NCBI GenBank assembly: GCA_016713125.1
Contig: JADJPT010000048.1
Coordinates: forward strand, 1 to 11,579
DNA from: Betaproteobacteria bacterium
GTDB taxonomy: Bacteria > Pseudomonadota > Gammaproteobacteria > Burkholderiales > SG8-39
DNA: 11,579 bases
Direction of reading: 5' to 3'
How positions within the stretch are numbered: the stretch's first letter is position 1; each line of letters begins with the position of its first letter. Shown here in pieces: positions 1 to 10,817 of the stretch. Both the position numbers and the translations under genes were made by a program. The notes beneath the pieces were generated by a model, which did no database searches, was not told where the DNA came from, and worked only from the letters and a program-made list of their open reading frames with translations.

Positions 1-2110
1 GCTGGGAGTGGGCGCTCGACGGCTCGCGCCTGGGTGTTGCCGACTGGCACCTGCAGCGCCCGGACAGCTTCGTGTCGACCGCTGGCGCCGCTGACCGGGG
101 CGCCGCCCGGACACTGGGCGCTCAGACCAATGGGGCCGGCCACACGCTGCCGACCGGCGAGCCTGCCGAACGCAGGTCTCGCGAGGCGAAGTCGGACGCA
201 TGCGCGTCGACCTGCGAATGCCTCACCTGAACGGCTGGCGGTGGCTGGAAGCGACGCTGCTGGTGATAGAGCGCGACATGTCGGGAACGCCGGTGAGGCT
301 GCTGGCGACGGTCGCCGACGTGCACGACCGCCACGAGGCCCAGCATCAGCAGCGCCTGTCGGCGAGCCTGTTCCAGCACCTGCACGAAGGCCTGCTGATC
401 ACCGACGCCGAGCTGCGCGTGCTCGACGCCAACCCGGCGTACTCCCGACATGCCGGCCACACCCGTGCGAGATCCTGGGTTCGGTGCTCCCGTCGCTGCC
501 CTTCCCCGGCCGCCTGGCCCCGCCGCAGAGGCTCGCGCCATGTGGCGGCGCTGCGACAGAGCGGCGCCTGGCGCGGGGAATTGTTCGAGCGGCGGCGCAG
601 CGGCGAGATCTGCACCCTGCAGGTGACGATCTCGCCGGTGCTGGGCCCTGCCGAGGACAGGCGCTACCACGTGCTGGTGATCTCCGACATCACCGAGCAG
701 CGGGCGCAGCGCGAACGCCTGGAACGGCAGGCGCACTTCGACGAGCTCACGCGCTTGCCCAACCGGGCCTACCTGTCGCAACTGCTGGCCGACGCCATGC
801 GCAGCACCGACAGGGACGGTTATCTGCTGACCGTGTGCTACCTCGACCTGGACCACTTCAAGCCGGTCAACGACCGCTTCGGCCACGCCGCCGGCGACCG
901 CCTGCTGACCGAACTGGCCGGCCGCCTGCGCAGTGCCTTGAGGACCCGCGAGACCTGGGCCGACACCGCCGCCCGCCTGGGGGGAGACGAGTTCGTGCTG
1001 CTGCTGCGTGCCGGCACCATCGAGGAGGCCCGCATGGCGGTCGAGCGGGTGCTCCGGGTCGTGTCCCAGCCCTACGTGGTCGACCCGGCTGCCGAGCCGG
1101 TGCAGATCACGGCCAGCATGGGTGCCACGGTCTACCCGATAGACCGCAGCGACGCCGACACCCTGCTGCGCCATGCCGACCACGCGATGTACGGCGCCAA
1201 GCAGTCCGGCCGCAACGGCTACCTGTTCTTCGACCCCGAGCACCGGCGGCGGACCGAGGAGCGCGTGATGGCCATCGGCCGGGTGCAGGAGGCCCTGGAC
1301 TCGGGAGAGTTCGTGCTGCACTACCAGCCCAAGGTCGACATGCGAAGTGGCCGGGTGCTGGGCCTGGAAGCGCTGCTGCGCTGGGAACATCCGCAACAGG
1401 GCCTGATCGCACCGATGCAGTTCCTGCCCCTGATCGAGAACACGGGCCTGTCCTCGCGCGTCGGCGACTGGGTGTTTGCGCAAGCGCTCGAGCACCTGTC
1501 CCAGTGGCGGCGCAACGGCCTCGACATCTCGGTCAGCGTCAACGTCTCGGCCCGGCACCTGCAGGAGCCCGACTTCGCGCTGCGACTGTCGGAGCTGCTG
1601 GCCCGCCACAACGAGTCACTGGCCGCCCACTTCGAACTGGAAGTGCTGGAAACCGCAGCGCATGCCGACATCGAGGCCACTTCCGCACTGCTGGCGCGCT
1701 GCCAGGCCCTGGGCGTGCGCTTCGCGCTCGACGACTTCGGCACCGGCTACTCCACGCTCACCTACCTGAAGCGGCTGCCGGTGGACGTGCTCAAGATCGA
1801 TCGCTCGTTCGTGCACCACATGCTCGACGACGAGCAGGACCGGGCCATCGTGGAAGGCGTCATCGGGCTGGCCGGAACGTTCGGCTGCACCGTGGTCGCC
1901 GAAGGCGTGGAGTCACCCGCTCAGGCCCGAATGCTGCTGGACCTGGGCTGCGACATCGGCCAGGGCACCGGCATCGCGGCGCCCATGCCCGCCGGGCAGG
2001 TGGTCCAGTGGGTGGCTGCCTACAAGGGGGTGTTCGCACTGGCCCCGGCGGGTGGCGCCATGGTCTTCCCGGCGGCCGCGGGCGTGCTTGACGCGCCGCC
2101 GGCCGGCTGA
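1..2110 (+). CDS. PAS-GGDEF-EAL protein (c-di-GMP synthase/phosphodiesterase), 5' partial and frameshifted
   Basis: Predicted bifunctional cyclic-di-GMP enzyme. GGDEF domains make c-di-GMP from two GTP; EAL domains cleave it to pGpG. The window opens inside a PAS-like segment in frame 3 (WEWALDGSRLGVADWHL, about 3-53). After a frameshift, frame 2 runs from about 170 to the TGA at 2108-2110. A second PAS domain (LLITDAELRVLDANPAYS, about 395-690) ends in ISDITEQRAQRERLERQ; its middle slips into frame 1 (EILGSVLPSLP, about 470-505) and returns. GGDEF domain about 720-1240: DELTRLPNR, DLDHFKPVND, GGDEF at 980-994. EAL domain about 1260-2080: EAL at 1367-1375, then SVNVSA, EVLET, DDFGTGYS at 1730, LKIDRSF, AEGVE and GQGTGIA, so metal-binding and catalytic residues look complete. 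The product-inhibition RxxD is not canonical (TWAD precedes TAARLGGDEF). The ATG at 200 is internal, not the start. No membrane segment is visible in this part. Family call is secure; net enzyme direction is unknown. Confidence 0.93.
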
Positions 2111-2158
2111 GCCCGCCCCGCCCCCGGGAGCCCCGCAAGCCTTGGCTAGACTCGCCGG

Positions 2159-4035
2159 GTGATCCCCGGCGGCTTCCTCGCAGGACCTGCTGACCCGCGT
2201 CGACATCGTCGGAGGTGGTCGGTCGCCACGTCGAGTTGCGACGGGCAGGTGCCAGCTTGATGGGGCTGTGCCCCTTCCACGCCGAGAAATCCCCGAGCTT
2301 TTCGGTCAGCCCGTCCAAGCAGTTCTACCACTGCTTTGGCTGCGGGGCCAGCGGCGACGCCATCCGCTTCCTGACCGAGCACACCGGCGCGAGCTTCGTC
2401 GACGCGGTCGAGGAGCTGGCCCAGGGAGTCGGCATGCAGCCCGCACGAGCAGGTCAGCCCGCAGAGGAACGCCGAGCCGAGGCCGCCAGCAAGGCAGCGC
2501 CGATCGACCCTGACCGAGGTGCTGACCAAGGCCGCCGCGTTCTACCGCCGACAACTCAGGCAATCCCCCGGGCGCGATCCTACCTGAAGGGCCGGGGCTG
2601 ACCGGCGAGGCTCGCGGCCCGGTACGGGCTCGGCTATGCGCCCGGCGGCTGGCACGCGCTGGCCAGCGAGTTCGCGCACTACGATGACCCGCTGCTGGTC
2701 GAAGCCGGCCTGGTCCGCCTGGATGAAGCCCACGCCGAGGCCGCGGAGGCGCGGCGCTGGGACTGGTTCCGCGAACGCGTGATGTTCCCGATCCGCGGCG
2801 TGCCGGGAGAGGTGATCGGGTTCGGCGGGCGCGTGCTCGACGACAGCAAGCCCAAATACCTGAACTCCCCGGAGACGCCGGTGTTCGGCAAGGGCCGCGA
2901 GCTCTACGGCCTGTTCGAGGCGCGCCAGGCGATACGCGAACGCGGCCATGTGCTGGTGGTCGAGGGCTACATGGACGTGCTGGCGCTGGCCCAGGCAGGC
3001 TTTGGCGAGGCGGTCGCCACGCTCGGCACGGCCTGCACGGAGGAGCACGTGCGCAAGCTGTTCCGCTTCACCGACTCGGTGGTCTTCAGCTTCGACGGTG
3101 ACGCTGCCGGCCGCCGGGCGGCCACGCGGGCGCTTGAAGCCGCCCTGCCCCACGCGACTGACCTGCGCACGGTGCGGTTCCTGTTTCTTCCGCCCGAACA
3201 CGACCCCGACAGCTTCGTGGGCCGGAGGACCCCGCCGCCTTCGAGGCTGCGGTGGCGGCCGCGGCCGCTGTCGCGGCAGTTCATCGAGGTGGCCCGCCAC
3301 GGCGACATGGGGACCCCGGAAGGGCGGGCGCGCTTCCTGAGCCAGGCCAGACCGCTGTGGGCAGCGTTGCCTGAAGGCGGTTTCCGACGCCAGATGCTGA
3401 CTGAACTGGCCCGCACTGCCACCCTGCCGGAAGCCGATCTCGCCTCTCAATGGGCCGCCCCCAGCGCTTCGCCCGCCTCGAGAACAGGTTCGCTCCGGCC
3501 CCGGCAGCGGCCCCTTCGCCCGTCTCGGCGCCCGTCGGCCAGGCTTCGCCGCCAGCCGGGCCCGCGCACGCCGCATCGGCCACGCGCGCTCCTGCTGCTG
3601 CGTGGCCGTGACACAGCCCACCGTGGTGGGCGGCATGACCCGTGGACCATGCCGCATGCGCACTGCCGGCCCCCCATGGCGATCTGCTCGCCTGGCTGGA
3701 ACGCGACATCGTGGAGCACGGGCCGCGGCCCTGGGCGGCCGTGCGTACGGCGCTGGCTGACGATGCCGCCCTGGGGCAGGCGGCCTCGGGCTGGTGGCTG
3801 ACGGCATGGCCGACCCGGGCGCCGGAGGACGACCGCTCCTGTGCCCGCTGGCAAGCTGCTGCAGGCCCTTGAAGCCCGTCAGACCGCCTTGGCGCCCGGG
3901 GCCGCCGCAGACCCGCTGGCGCGAGCCGAGTACCAGTCGATTTCCGAGCGGGTGCGGCGGCTCCAGCTCACGCATCGCAGACGCGAGCCGGCGCCCGGAG
4001 GCAGGCGTTTGACCGGTCGGCGGCTTCGGCGATAA
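2159..4035 (+). CDS. dnaG: DNA primase DnaG (multiple frameshifts)
   Basis: Synthesises RNA primers at the replication fork and docks on DnaB helicase. The start is GTG 2159: it gives VIPGGFL, matching the MIPxxF opening of betaproteobacterial DnaG, followed one frame over by QDLLTRVDIV. No clear Shine-Dalgarno precedes it. The CHC2 zinc domain shows CPFH (2269-2280), FSVSPSKQFYHCFGCG and Cys codons at 2332 and 2341. The Toprim core carries VVEGYMDVLALAQAG (Glu codon 2962) and FSFDGDAAGR (Asp codons 3094 and 3100), the metal-binding acidic residues. A Pro/Ala-rich linker (about 3495-3600) precedes the helicase-binding C-terminal domain (HGDLLAWLERDIVEHGP; later DPLARAEYQSISERVRRLQL). The span of about 625 codons fits the family. 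The frame changes at least ten times (near 2180, 2212, 2500, 2572, 2595, 2610, 3225-3270, 3450, 3640, 3800, 3840). The TAA 4033-4035 is the likely stop, though exact C-terminal residues are uncertain. Confidence 0.93.
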
Positions 4036-4036
4036 T
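4009..4036 (+). promoter_or_regulatory. Sigma-70 promoter of rpoD
   Basis: TTGACC at 4009-4014 (five of six matches to TTGACA), a 16-base spacer, then GATAAT at 4031-4036 (five of six matches to TATAAT). Transcription would start at about 4043-4045, some 235 bases upstream of the rpoD ATG. The -10 hexamer contains the TAA that probably ends dnaG, so the promoter is embedded in the tail of the upstream gene. It would let rpoD be transcribed independently of dnaG. It is the only good match to consensus that I found in the window. Confidence 0.75.
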
Positions 4037-4146
4037 CCGCCGTTCTTTGCTACGGCAAGAGTGACAGCAGCACCTCCGGGCCCCGGCCACCCGCGAAACG
4101 GGTACACACCGACAGGCCACCCTCCCCCGCAAGGGCTGCGTTCCTC

Positions 4147-4173
4147 GGACCCGGCGCGTGCAGCGCCGGGTCC
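4147..4173 (+). promoter_or_regulatory. Perfect 11-bp stem-loop in the rpoD leader
   Basis: GGACCCGGCGC (4147-4157) and GCGCCGGGTCC (4163-4173) are exact reverse complements separated by the five-base loop GTGCA. The structure lies in the untranslated leader between the predicted rpoD promoter and its ribosome binding site, about 105 bases before the ATG. No T-run follows, so it is not a standard intrinsic terminator. It could be a leader-RNA structure affecting stability, processing or attenuation of rpoD mRNA, or a protein binding site. The inverted repeat is seen directly; the role is inference. Confidence 0.55.
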
Positions 4174-4267
4174 ACCCGCCCCATTGGAAGGCGCCGTACC
4201 TGGCGACACGACGCAGGCGCATGTTGCGGGTCGGTCGGCGCTGCCCCTGCCGCCACCAGACAGCCCC

Positions 4268-4272
4268 GAGGA
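4268..4272 (+). promoter_or_regulatory. Ribosome binding site of rpoD
   Basis: GAGGA ends six bases before the ATG at 4279. It supports that ATG as the rpoD start, which matters because the frame is lost only about 17 bases into the gene and no single ORF covers the true N-terminus. Confidence 0.6.
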
Positions 4273-4278
4273 TCTCGC

Positions 4279-6557
<2,279 letters not shown>

Positions 6558-6586
6558 CGGGCAGGCCGGCCCCAAGGTCGTCGCTT

Positions 6587-6603
6587 CGCGGCCAGCGGCC
6601 GCG
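6587..6603 (+). other. Short inverted repeat between rpoD and the cyclase gene
   Basis: CGCGGCC (6587-6593) and GGCCGCG (6597-6603) pair perfectly around the loop AGC. The repeat lies about 30 bases past the last recognisable rpoD codon and six bases before the cyclase ATG at 6610. No T-run follows. It could be part of the rpoD 3' end or could hide the cyclase ribosome binding site. In such GC-rich sequence a 7-bp stem can also arise by chance. Confidence 0.3.
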
Positions 6604-6609
6604 CCCGGC

Positions 6610-7654
6610 ATGACCTGCATCGCCGACCGAAACGTGCTCTTTGCCGACCTGCGCGGCAGCACACCTGCACGAGCGGAAGTGGGCAATGCCGAGGCCGACC
6701 GGGCGATCACGCATCGGTCAACACCCTGGGCGCCCACGTGACAACGCCGGGGGCAGGTCCGTAAGACCCTGGGCGCGGCCTGATGGCGGTCTTCGACATG
6801 GCCCGCTCCGGCCGTGCAGGCCACGCGAACATGCGCGACGCCCTCCACACCCTGGTCAGCGCAGGAGCGCATGGCGCCTCCGCGGGCTGCGCGCCTGCGC
6901 AGCTGGGCTGGCGCCGCGGCGAGATCGTCGAGGTGGGCGGCGACTGCTTCGGCGACGCGGTCAACGTGGCGGCCGCCTGGTCGACCATGCTGGCGAGGCA
7001 ACCACCCTGATCGCCGAGCCCGGCGCGCCTGCGCCCTCGGCGACCAGGCGCGCTTTCGCAGCCTCGACTGCGCTGCGCCTGCGCGGCCGCGCCGAGGCCG
7101 GTGCCGGTGCTGCGCTGGGCGGTCGCCCGCCGCGCCTGCTGGCGACGGCACGCGCGGCCCCCACGGCCAGAGCCGGGCTACGGCCCTGATGCCGATGTCC
7201 GGCAGCCCGAGGCGGGCGCGGCGCGCCTTTTTGCGGGCGCAGCGCACCAATCGTCTACCGTCCGGCCAACGACCCGCCTGCCGTCGATCCTGCCAGCGCA
7301 GCCCGCAGAGTGGTTTTGCGTCGACTGACGGCCCGCGCGGGCGCGCCAGCCAACGAGCCGCCTGGACCGGCAAAGGCGGCGGTGTTCGCTGACCGACCTC
7401 AGCATCAACGCCACCTTCGTGCCCTTGCCGCCAATGCCGAACGGGGACCGGTGCGGTCGAGCCTCAAGCTCCGGCACCCCCTGCACGGCCACGGCGTGAT
7501 CGGCCTGGAGCGCCCCGCCGAGCGGGCCCGCGCTCGGCCGCGGTCAGTTCGAGGTCAGTCCGCTTCGGCGACGCCCACCGACCCGCACTTCGTCGCCCTC
7601 GACGGGTGCGGCGATTCGCAGACATGCCCGCCAATGCCCGAGCGCGGTCGTTGA
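6610..7654 (+). CDS. Class III adenylate cyclase-FHA domain fusion (heavily frameshifted)
   Basis: Predicted to make cAMP from ATP and, through FHA, to bind phosphothreonine partners. ATG 6610 opens MTCIADRNVLFADLRGST, the usual beginning of a soluble class III catalytic domain with the first metal-binding Asp. Later pieces in shifting frames: VGNAEADRAITH, SVNTLGAHV, NAGGRSV, then KTLG at 6763-6774. Restoring one A after 6775 gives KTLGDGLMAVFD, the second metal Asp. GEIVEVGGDCFGDAVNVAA (6918-6974) follows, with Asn codon 6963, and in frame 2 RLVDHAGEATTLIAE. The Lys before TLGD and the Asp of GDCFGDAVN are the positions that select adenine, favouring ATP over GTP. After a poorly readable linker, about 7285-7640 resembles an FHA domain: RSPQSGF, LTDLSINATFV (usual form LSxNGTFV), LHGHGVIGL and QFEV. 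No transmembrane segment is seen. Frame 2 stops at TGA 7652-7654, the likely end. The cyclase call is good, the FHA call fair; at least seven indels are needed. Confidence 0.72.
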
Positions 7655-7678
7655 ACCGCGGGACGCCCGCCCGGTGCC

Positions 7679-8690
7679 ATGAGCTTCGCCCGAACCACCT
7701 TACCGCCACGACCGCAGGCCCGGCACGGCGGTGCTGCTGGTCAACCTGGGCACGCCCGACGCGCCCACGCCGCCACGCCTGCGCCGCTACCTGGCCGAGT
7801 TCCCCTGGGACCCGCGCGTGGTGGAGATCCCCCGCCCGCTGGTGGCTGCTGCTGCACGGCGTGATCCTCAACACCCGGCCGGCCAAGTCGGCGGCCAAGT
7901 ACGCCAGCATCTGGACCGACCAGGGCTGCCGCTGCTGCACGGCTCGGCCAGGGACGCTGCTGCGGCTGGGCGAACGCGGCCTGATGCGCGGCCAGGCCTG
8001 GAGGTGGCGCCTGGCCATGCGCTATGGCGAGCCGTCGGTGCCGCTTGCTGGACGAGCTCAAGGCCGAGGGCGCCACCCGGTGCTGGTGCTGCCGCTGTAT
8101 CCGCAATACGCCGCGGCCACCACCGCCAGCGCCTTCGACGCGGTGGTCGCCCTGGGCCGCAACGGTCGCGCGCCTGCCCGGAACTGCGCTTCGTCAACCG
8201 TTACCACGACGACCCCGGCTACATCGACGCGCTGGCCCCGGCGTGCGAGCACTGGCGGGCGCATGGCCGCGCCAGAAGCTGGTGATGAGCTTCCACGGCG
8301 TGCCGGTACGCAGTCTCACGTTGGGCGACCCCTACCACTGCGAATGCCACAAGACGGCGCGGCTGCTGGCCGAGGCGCTCAGGCATCGCGGCCAGGACGC
8401 CTCATCGTCACCTTCCAGAGCCGACTGGGCCGGGCCAGGTGGCTGGAACCCTACACCGGAACCCACCTGGTCGACCCTGGCCGAGCAGGGGTGACGCGGC
8501 GTCGACGTGGTCTGCCCCGGCTTCGGCGCCGACTGCCTGGAGACGCTGGAGGAAATCGCGACGGAGGCGCGCGACGCCTTCATCCACTCGGGCGGCGAAC
8601 GTTCCACTACATCCCTGCCTGAACGACCAGCCCGACTGGATCGGCGCCTGGCGGGAACCTGAGCCTGCGGCACCTGCAGGGCTGGCCGCT
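7679..8690 (+). CDS. hemH: Ferrochelatase HemH (frameshifted, stop not found)
   Basis: Inserts Fe2+ into protoporphyrin IX, the last step of protoheme synthesis. ATG 7679 gives MSFA; the reading then moves to frame 3 for YRHDRRPGTAVLLVNLGTPD and LRRYLAEFPWDPRVVEIPRP. Conserved pieces continue across frames: LLLHGVILNTRPAKSAAKYA, AMRYGEPSVP, LLDELKAEGATR, VLVLPLYPQYAAATTASAFD, LRFVNRYHDDPGYIDAL, and KLVMSFHGVPVRSLTLGDPY with the catalytic His codon at 8294-8296. CECHKTARLLAEAL, TFQSRLGRARWLEPYT, VDVVCPGFGADCLETLEEI and FHYIPxLND complete the family pattern. The C-terminus reads LRHLQGWP at 8665-8688. No in-frame stop follows, so the end is approximate and a stop was probably lost to an indel. 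At least eight frame changes are needed. It converges on tctA with less than about 80 bases between them. No clear ribosome binding site is visible. Confidence 0.92.
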
Positions 8691-8731
8691 GCGAGCCGGG
8701 TCTGCGCCCGGCGACGCGACCAGCGCCGCAG

Positions 8732-8747
8732 CGGCGGCGTGCCGCCG
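8732..8747. terminator. Possible weak bidirectional hairpin between hemH and tctA
   Basis: CGGCGG (8732-8737) and CCGCCG (8742-8747) pair around the loop CGTG between the convergent ends of hemH and tctA. The position suits a shared transcription end. There is no T-run on either strand and the stem is only six G-C pairs, so this is a weak guess. Confidence 0.22.
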
Positions 8748-8765
8748 ATGGGGGCGCGCGACGGA

Positions 8766-10260
8766 TCAGCCGGCGGCCTCGCGTCGCCGCCTCAGCGCCA
8801 CCAGCCCCGGGCAGCACCAGCACGGCCAGCACGACCAGCAGCAGCACGACCGACGCCGGTCGATCCAGGAAGACCGTCCAGCGGCCCTCGCCGATCGACA
8901 GCGCATTGCGCATCTGCGCCTCGGCCAGCGGGCCCAGGATCATGCCCACGACCACCGGCGCGGTGGGGAAGCTGTAGCGCCGCATCACCACGCCCAGCAG
9001 GCCGATGGCATACAGCAGCACCAGGTCGAAGGCGCTCTGGCGCATGCCGTACACGCCCACGGTGGCAAAGATCAGGATGCCGGCATACAGCGGCGCGCGC
9101 GGGATCTCGAGCAGCTTCACCCACAGGCCGACCAGCGGCAGGTTCAGCACCAGCAGCATCACGTTGCCGATGTACAGCGAGGCGATCAGCGCCCAGACCA
9201 GCGTGGCCGAGGTGGTGAACAGCTGGGGACCGGGGTTGATGCCGTAGTTCTGGAACGCGGAGAGCAGGATGGCGGCGGTCACGCTGGTCGGGATGCCCAG
9301 CGTCAGCAGCGGCACCAGGGTGCCCGTGACGGCGGCGTTGTTGGCCGCTTCGGGGCCGGCCACGCCTTCGATCGCGCCGGTGGTGCCGAACTCCTCTCGG
9401 TGCCGGGCCAGCTTCTTCTCGGTGGCGTAGCTCAGGAAGGTGGGGATCTCGCTGCCACCGGCCGGGATGGTGCCGAACGGAAAACCGATGAGGGTGGCAC
9501 GCAGCCAGGCCGGCCACGAACGGCGCCACTCGCTCGCCGTCATGTGCACCTTGCTCATGGTGTTCTGCGTCTCGACCACCCGGCCCTCGTACACACGGCG
9601 GTGGCAGCCTCGCCCACCGCGAACAGGCCCACCGCGACCAGCACCACCTCCAGGCCGTCCATCAACTCGGGCACGCCACCGGTGTAGCGCACCTGGGCGG
9701 TGATCTGGTCGATGCCGACCAGGCCCATCGCCAGGCCCACCCCCAGCGCCGTGAGGCCACGCAGCGTGCTCTGGCCCAGCACCGCGCTGACGGTGCAGAA
9801 GGCCAGCACCATCAGCAGGAAGTATTCGGGCGGGCCCAGCTTGACGGCATGGGTGGCGATCAGGGGCGCCAGGACAGGTGACGACCACGGTGGCGATGGT
9901 GCCGGCCACGAACGACCCGATGGCCGCCGTGGCGAGCGCCGCGCCGGCGCGGCCGCTCTTGGCCATCTTGAAGCCCTCGAGCGCGGTCACCATGGTGCCC
10001 GTCTCGCCCGGCGTGTTGAGCAGGATCGAGGTCGTGCTGCCGCCGTACATCGCGCCGTAGTAGATGCCGGCGAAGAAGATCATGCTGGCGGTGGGCTCCA
10101 CCTGCGCCGTGATGGGCAGCAGCATGGCCACCGTCACCGCCGGGCCGATGCCCGGCAGCACGCCGATGGCCGTACCGATGGCGCAGCCCACCAAGGCCCA
10201 CAGCAGGTTGACCGGCGTTGCCGGCGGTCATGAAGCCCCGCAGCAGGCTCCGATGTCCAT
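8766..10260 (-). CDS. tctA: Tripartite tricarboxylate transporter large membrane subunit TctA (frameshifted)
   Basis: Large multi-spanning permease of a TctABC secondary transporter that takes up tricarboxylates or related organic acids from a periplasmic binding protein. It starts at ATG 10260 (MDI, then SLLRGFMTAG after a slip and TPVNLLWALVGCAIGTAIG after another). Signature TctA sequences follow: GVLPGIGPAVTVAMLLPIT, IYYGAMYGGSTTSILLNTPG, and in the second half GFPFGTIPAGGSEIPTFLSY, GPEAANNAAVTGTLVPLLTL and GIPTSVTAAILLSAF. Hydrophobic helices are evident throughout. Between about 9880 and 9590 the frame changes (AFCTVSAVLGQSTLRGLTAL; YTGGVPELMDGLEVVLVAVG) and then changes back. A last slip near 8815 gives LPGLVALRRRREAAG and a TGA whose complement is 8766-8768. 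The length of about 497 codons fits the family. It lies about 50 bases downstream of tctB on the same strand. Substrate is not predictable from sequence. Confidence 0.94.
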
Positions 10261-10310
10261 GGTGTCGGTCTCGGCGATCCGTCAGTGGCGCAGCAGGCCG
10301 GCCGGCGCGC

Positions 10311-10817
10311 TCACCGACGCGTGAGGCCGGGCAGGCTGATCGCCAGGGCCTGGGTGAACATCCAGAACACCGGGGCGGCGATGGCCATGCCGATCAGCGC
10401 GTCGGTGATCCAGGCGCGCACCGACAGATCGAGCCGGCCTTCGGCCGACTTGAAGCCGCGCACCGCCAGCGTGAAGCACAGCGCGCAGGCTGAGCACGAA
10501 GCCGACGGCGGGTGATCAGCAGCGCCGTTGGCCAGGATGCCGGCCGCTCACCCAGGCCAGCGCCAGCCAGTCGCCGTGCTCGGCACCGTCCAGGCTCGTC
10601 CATTGCCGGAGCCGCCGCTCAACGCCTCGCCAGGCCAGGCAGCCGCCGCCCGCAGGCAGCAGGACCACGGCCACCACCCAGGGCAGGAAGTTCGGGCCCG
10701 ACACCGGCATAGCCCGCCGCCGAGGATGGCGAGCCGCCAGCCGCCAGCAGCGCCGAGCGGCCAGCGACGCCGGCGAGGGCCACCCGGGGCCCGGCAGGCG
10801 CGGCACCACCCGGCCAT
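10311..10817 (-). CDS. tctB: Tripartite tricarboxylate transporter small membrane subunit TctB (frameshifted)
   Basis: Small four-helix partner of TctA. TctB proteins are poorly conserved, so position between tctC and tctA weighs heavily. The start ATG (10817-10815) overlaps the tctC stop by one base (TGATG), which suggests translational coupling. Readable pieces in changing frames: a hydrophobic N-terminus ending in GYAGVGP; SGPNFLPWVVAVVLLPAGGG, the TctB-like first helices; then GAEHGDWLALAWVS, and CALCFTLAVRGFKSAEGRLD leading to VRAWITDALIGMAIAAPVFW and MFTQALAISLPGLT. In that last frame the protein ends RR-stop with TGA complementary to 10311-10313. A one-base slip would instead end it at 10282. 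About 168 codons is normal for TctB. Frame changes are seen near 10700, 10560 and 10510. Confidence 0.83.

Noticed and set aside
122..1609. Minus-strand ORF of 495 codons
   Set aside because: It is antisense to the well-supported GGDEF-EAL gene and shows no domain.
34..2091. Plus-strand frame-1 ORF of 685 codons
   Set aside because: It is Arg/Pro/Ala-rich out-of-frame sequence over the GGDEF-EAL gene. Only a short part (about 470-505) is genuine, where the real gene slips into this frame.
2135..2158. Possible -10 element (TAGACT) before dnaG
   Set aside because: No acceptable -35 hexamer lies at a suitable distance and the -10 matches only four of six positions.
3613..3628. Inverted repeat GCCCACC-GT-GGTGGGC
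   Set aside because: It lies inside dnaG with a two-base loop and no T-run; treated as chance in GC-rich coding sequence.
7643..7660. Hairpin CGCGGT/ACCGCG before hemH
   Set aside because: Only six pairs, overlaps the probable cyclase stop, no T-run; too weak to call a terminator.
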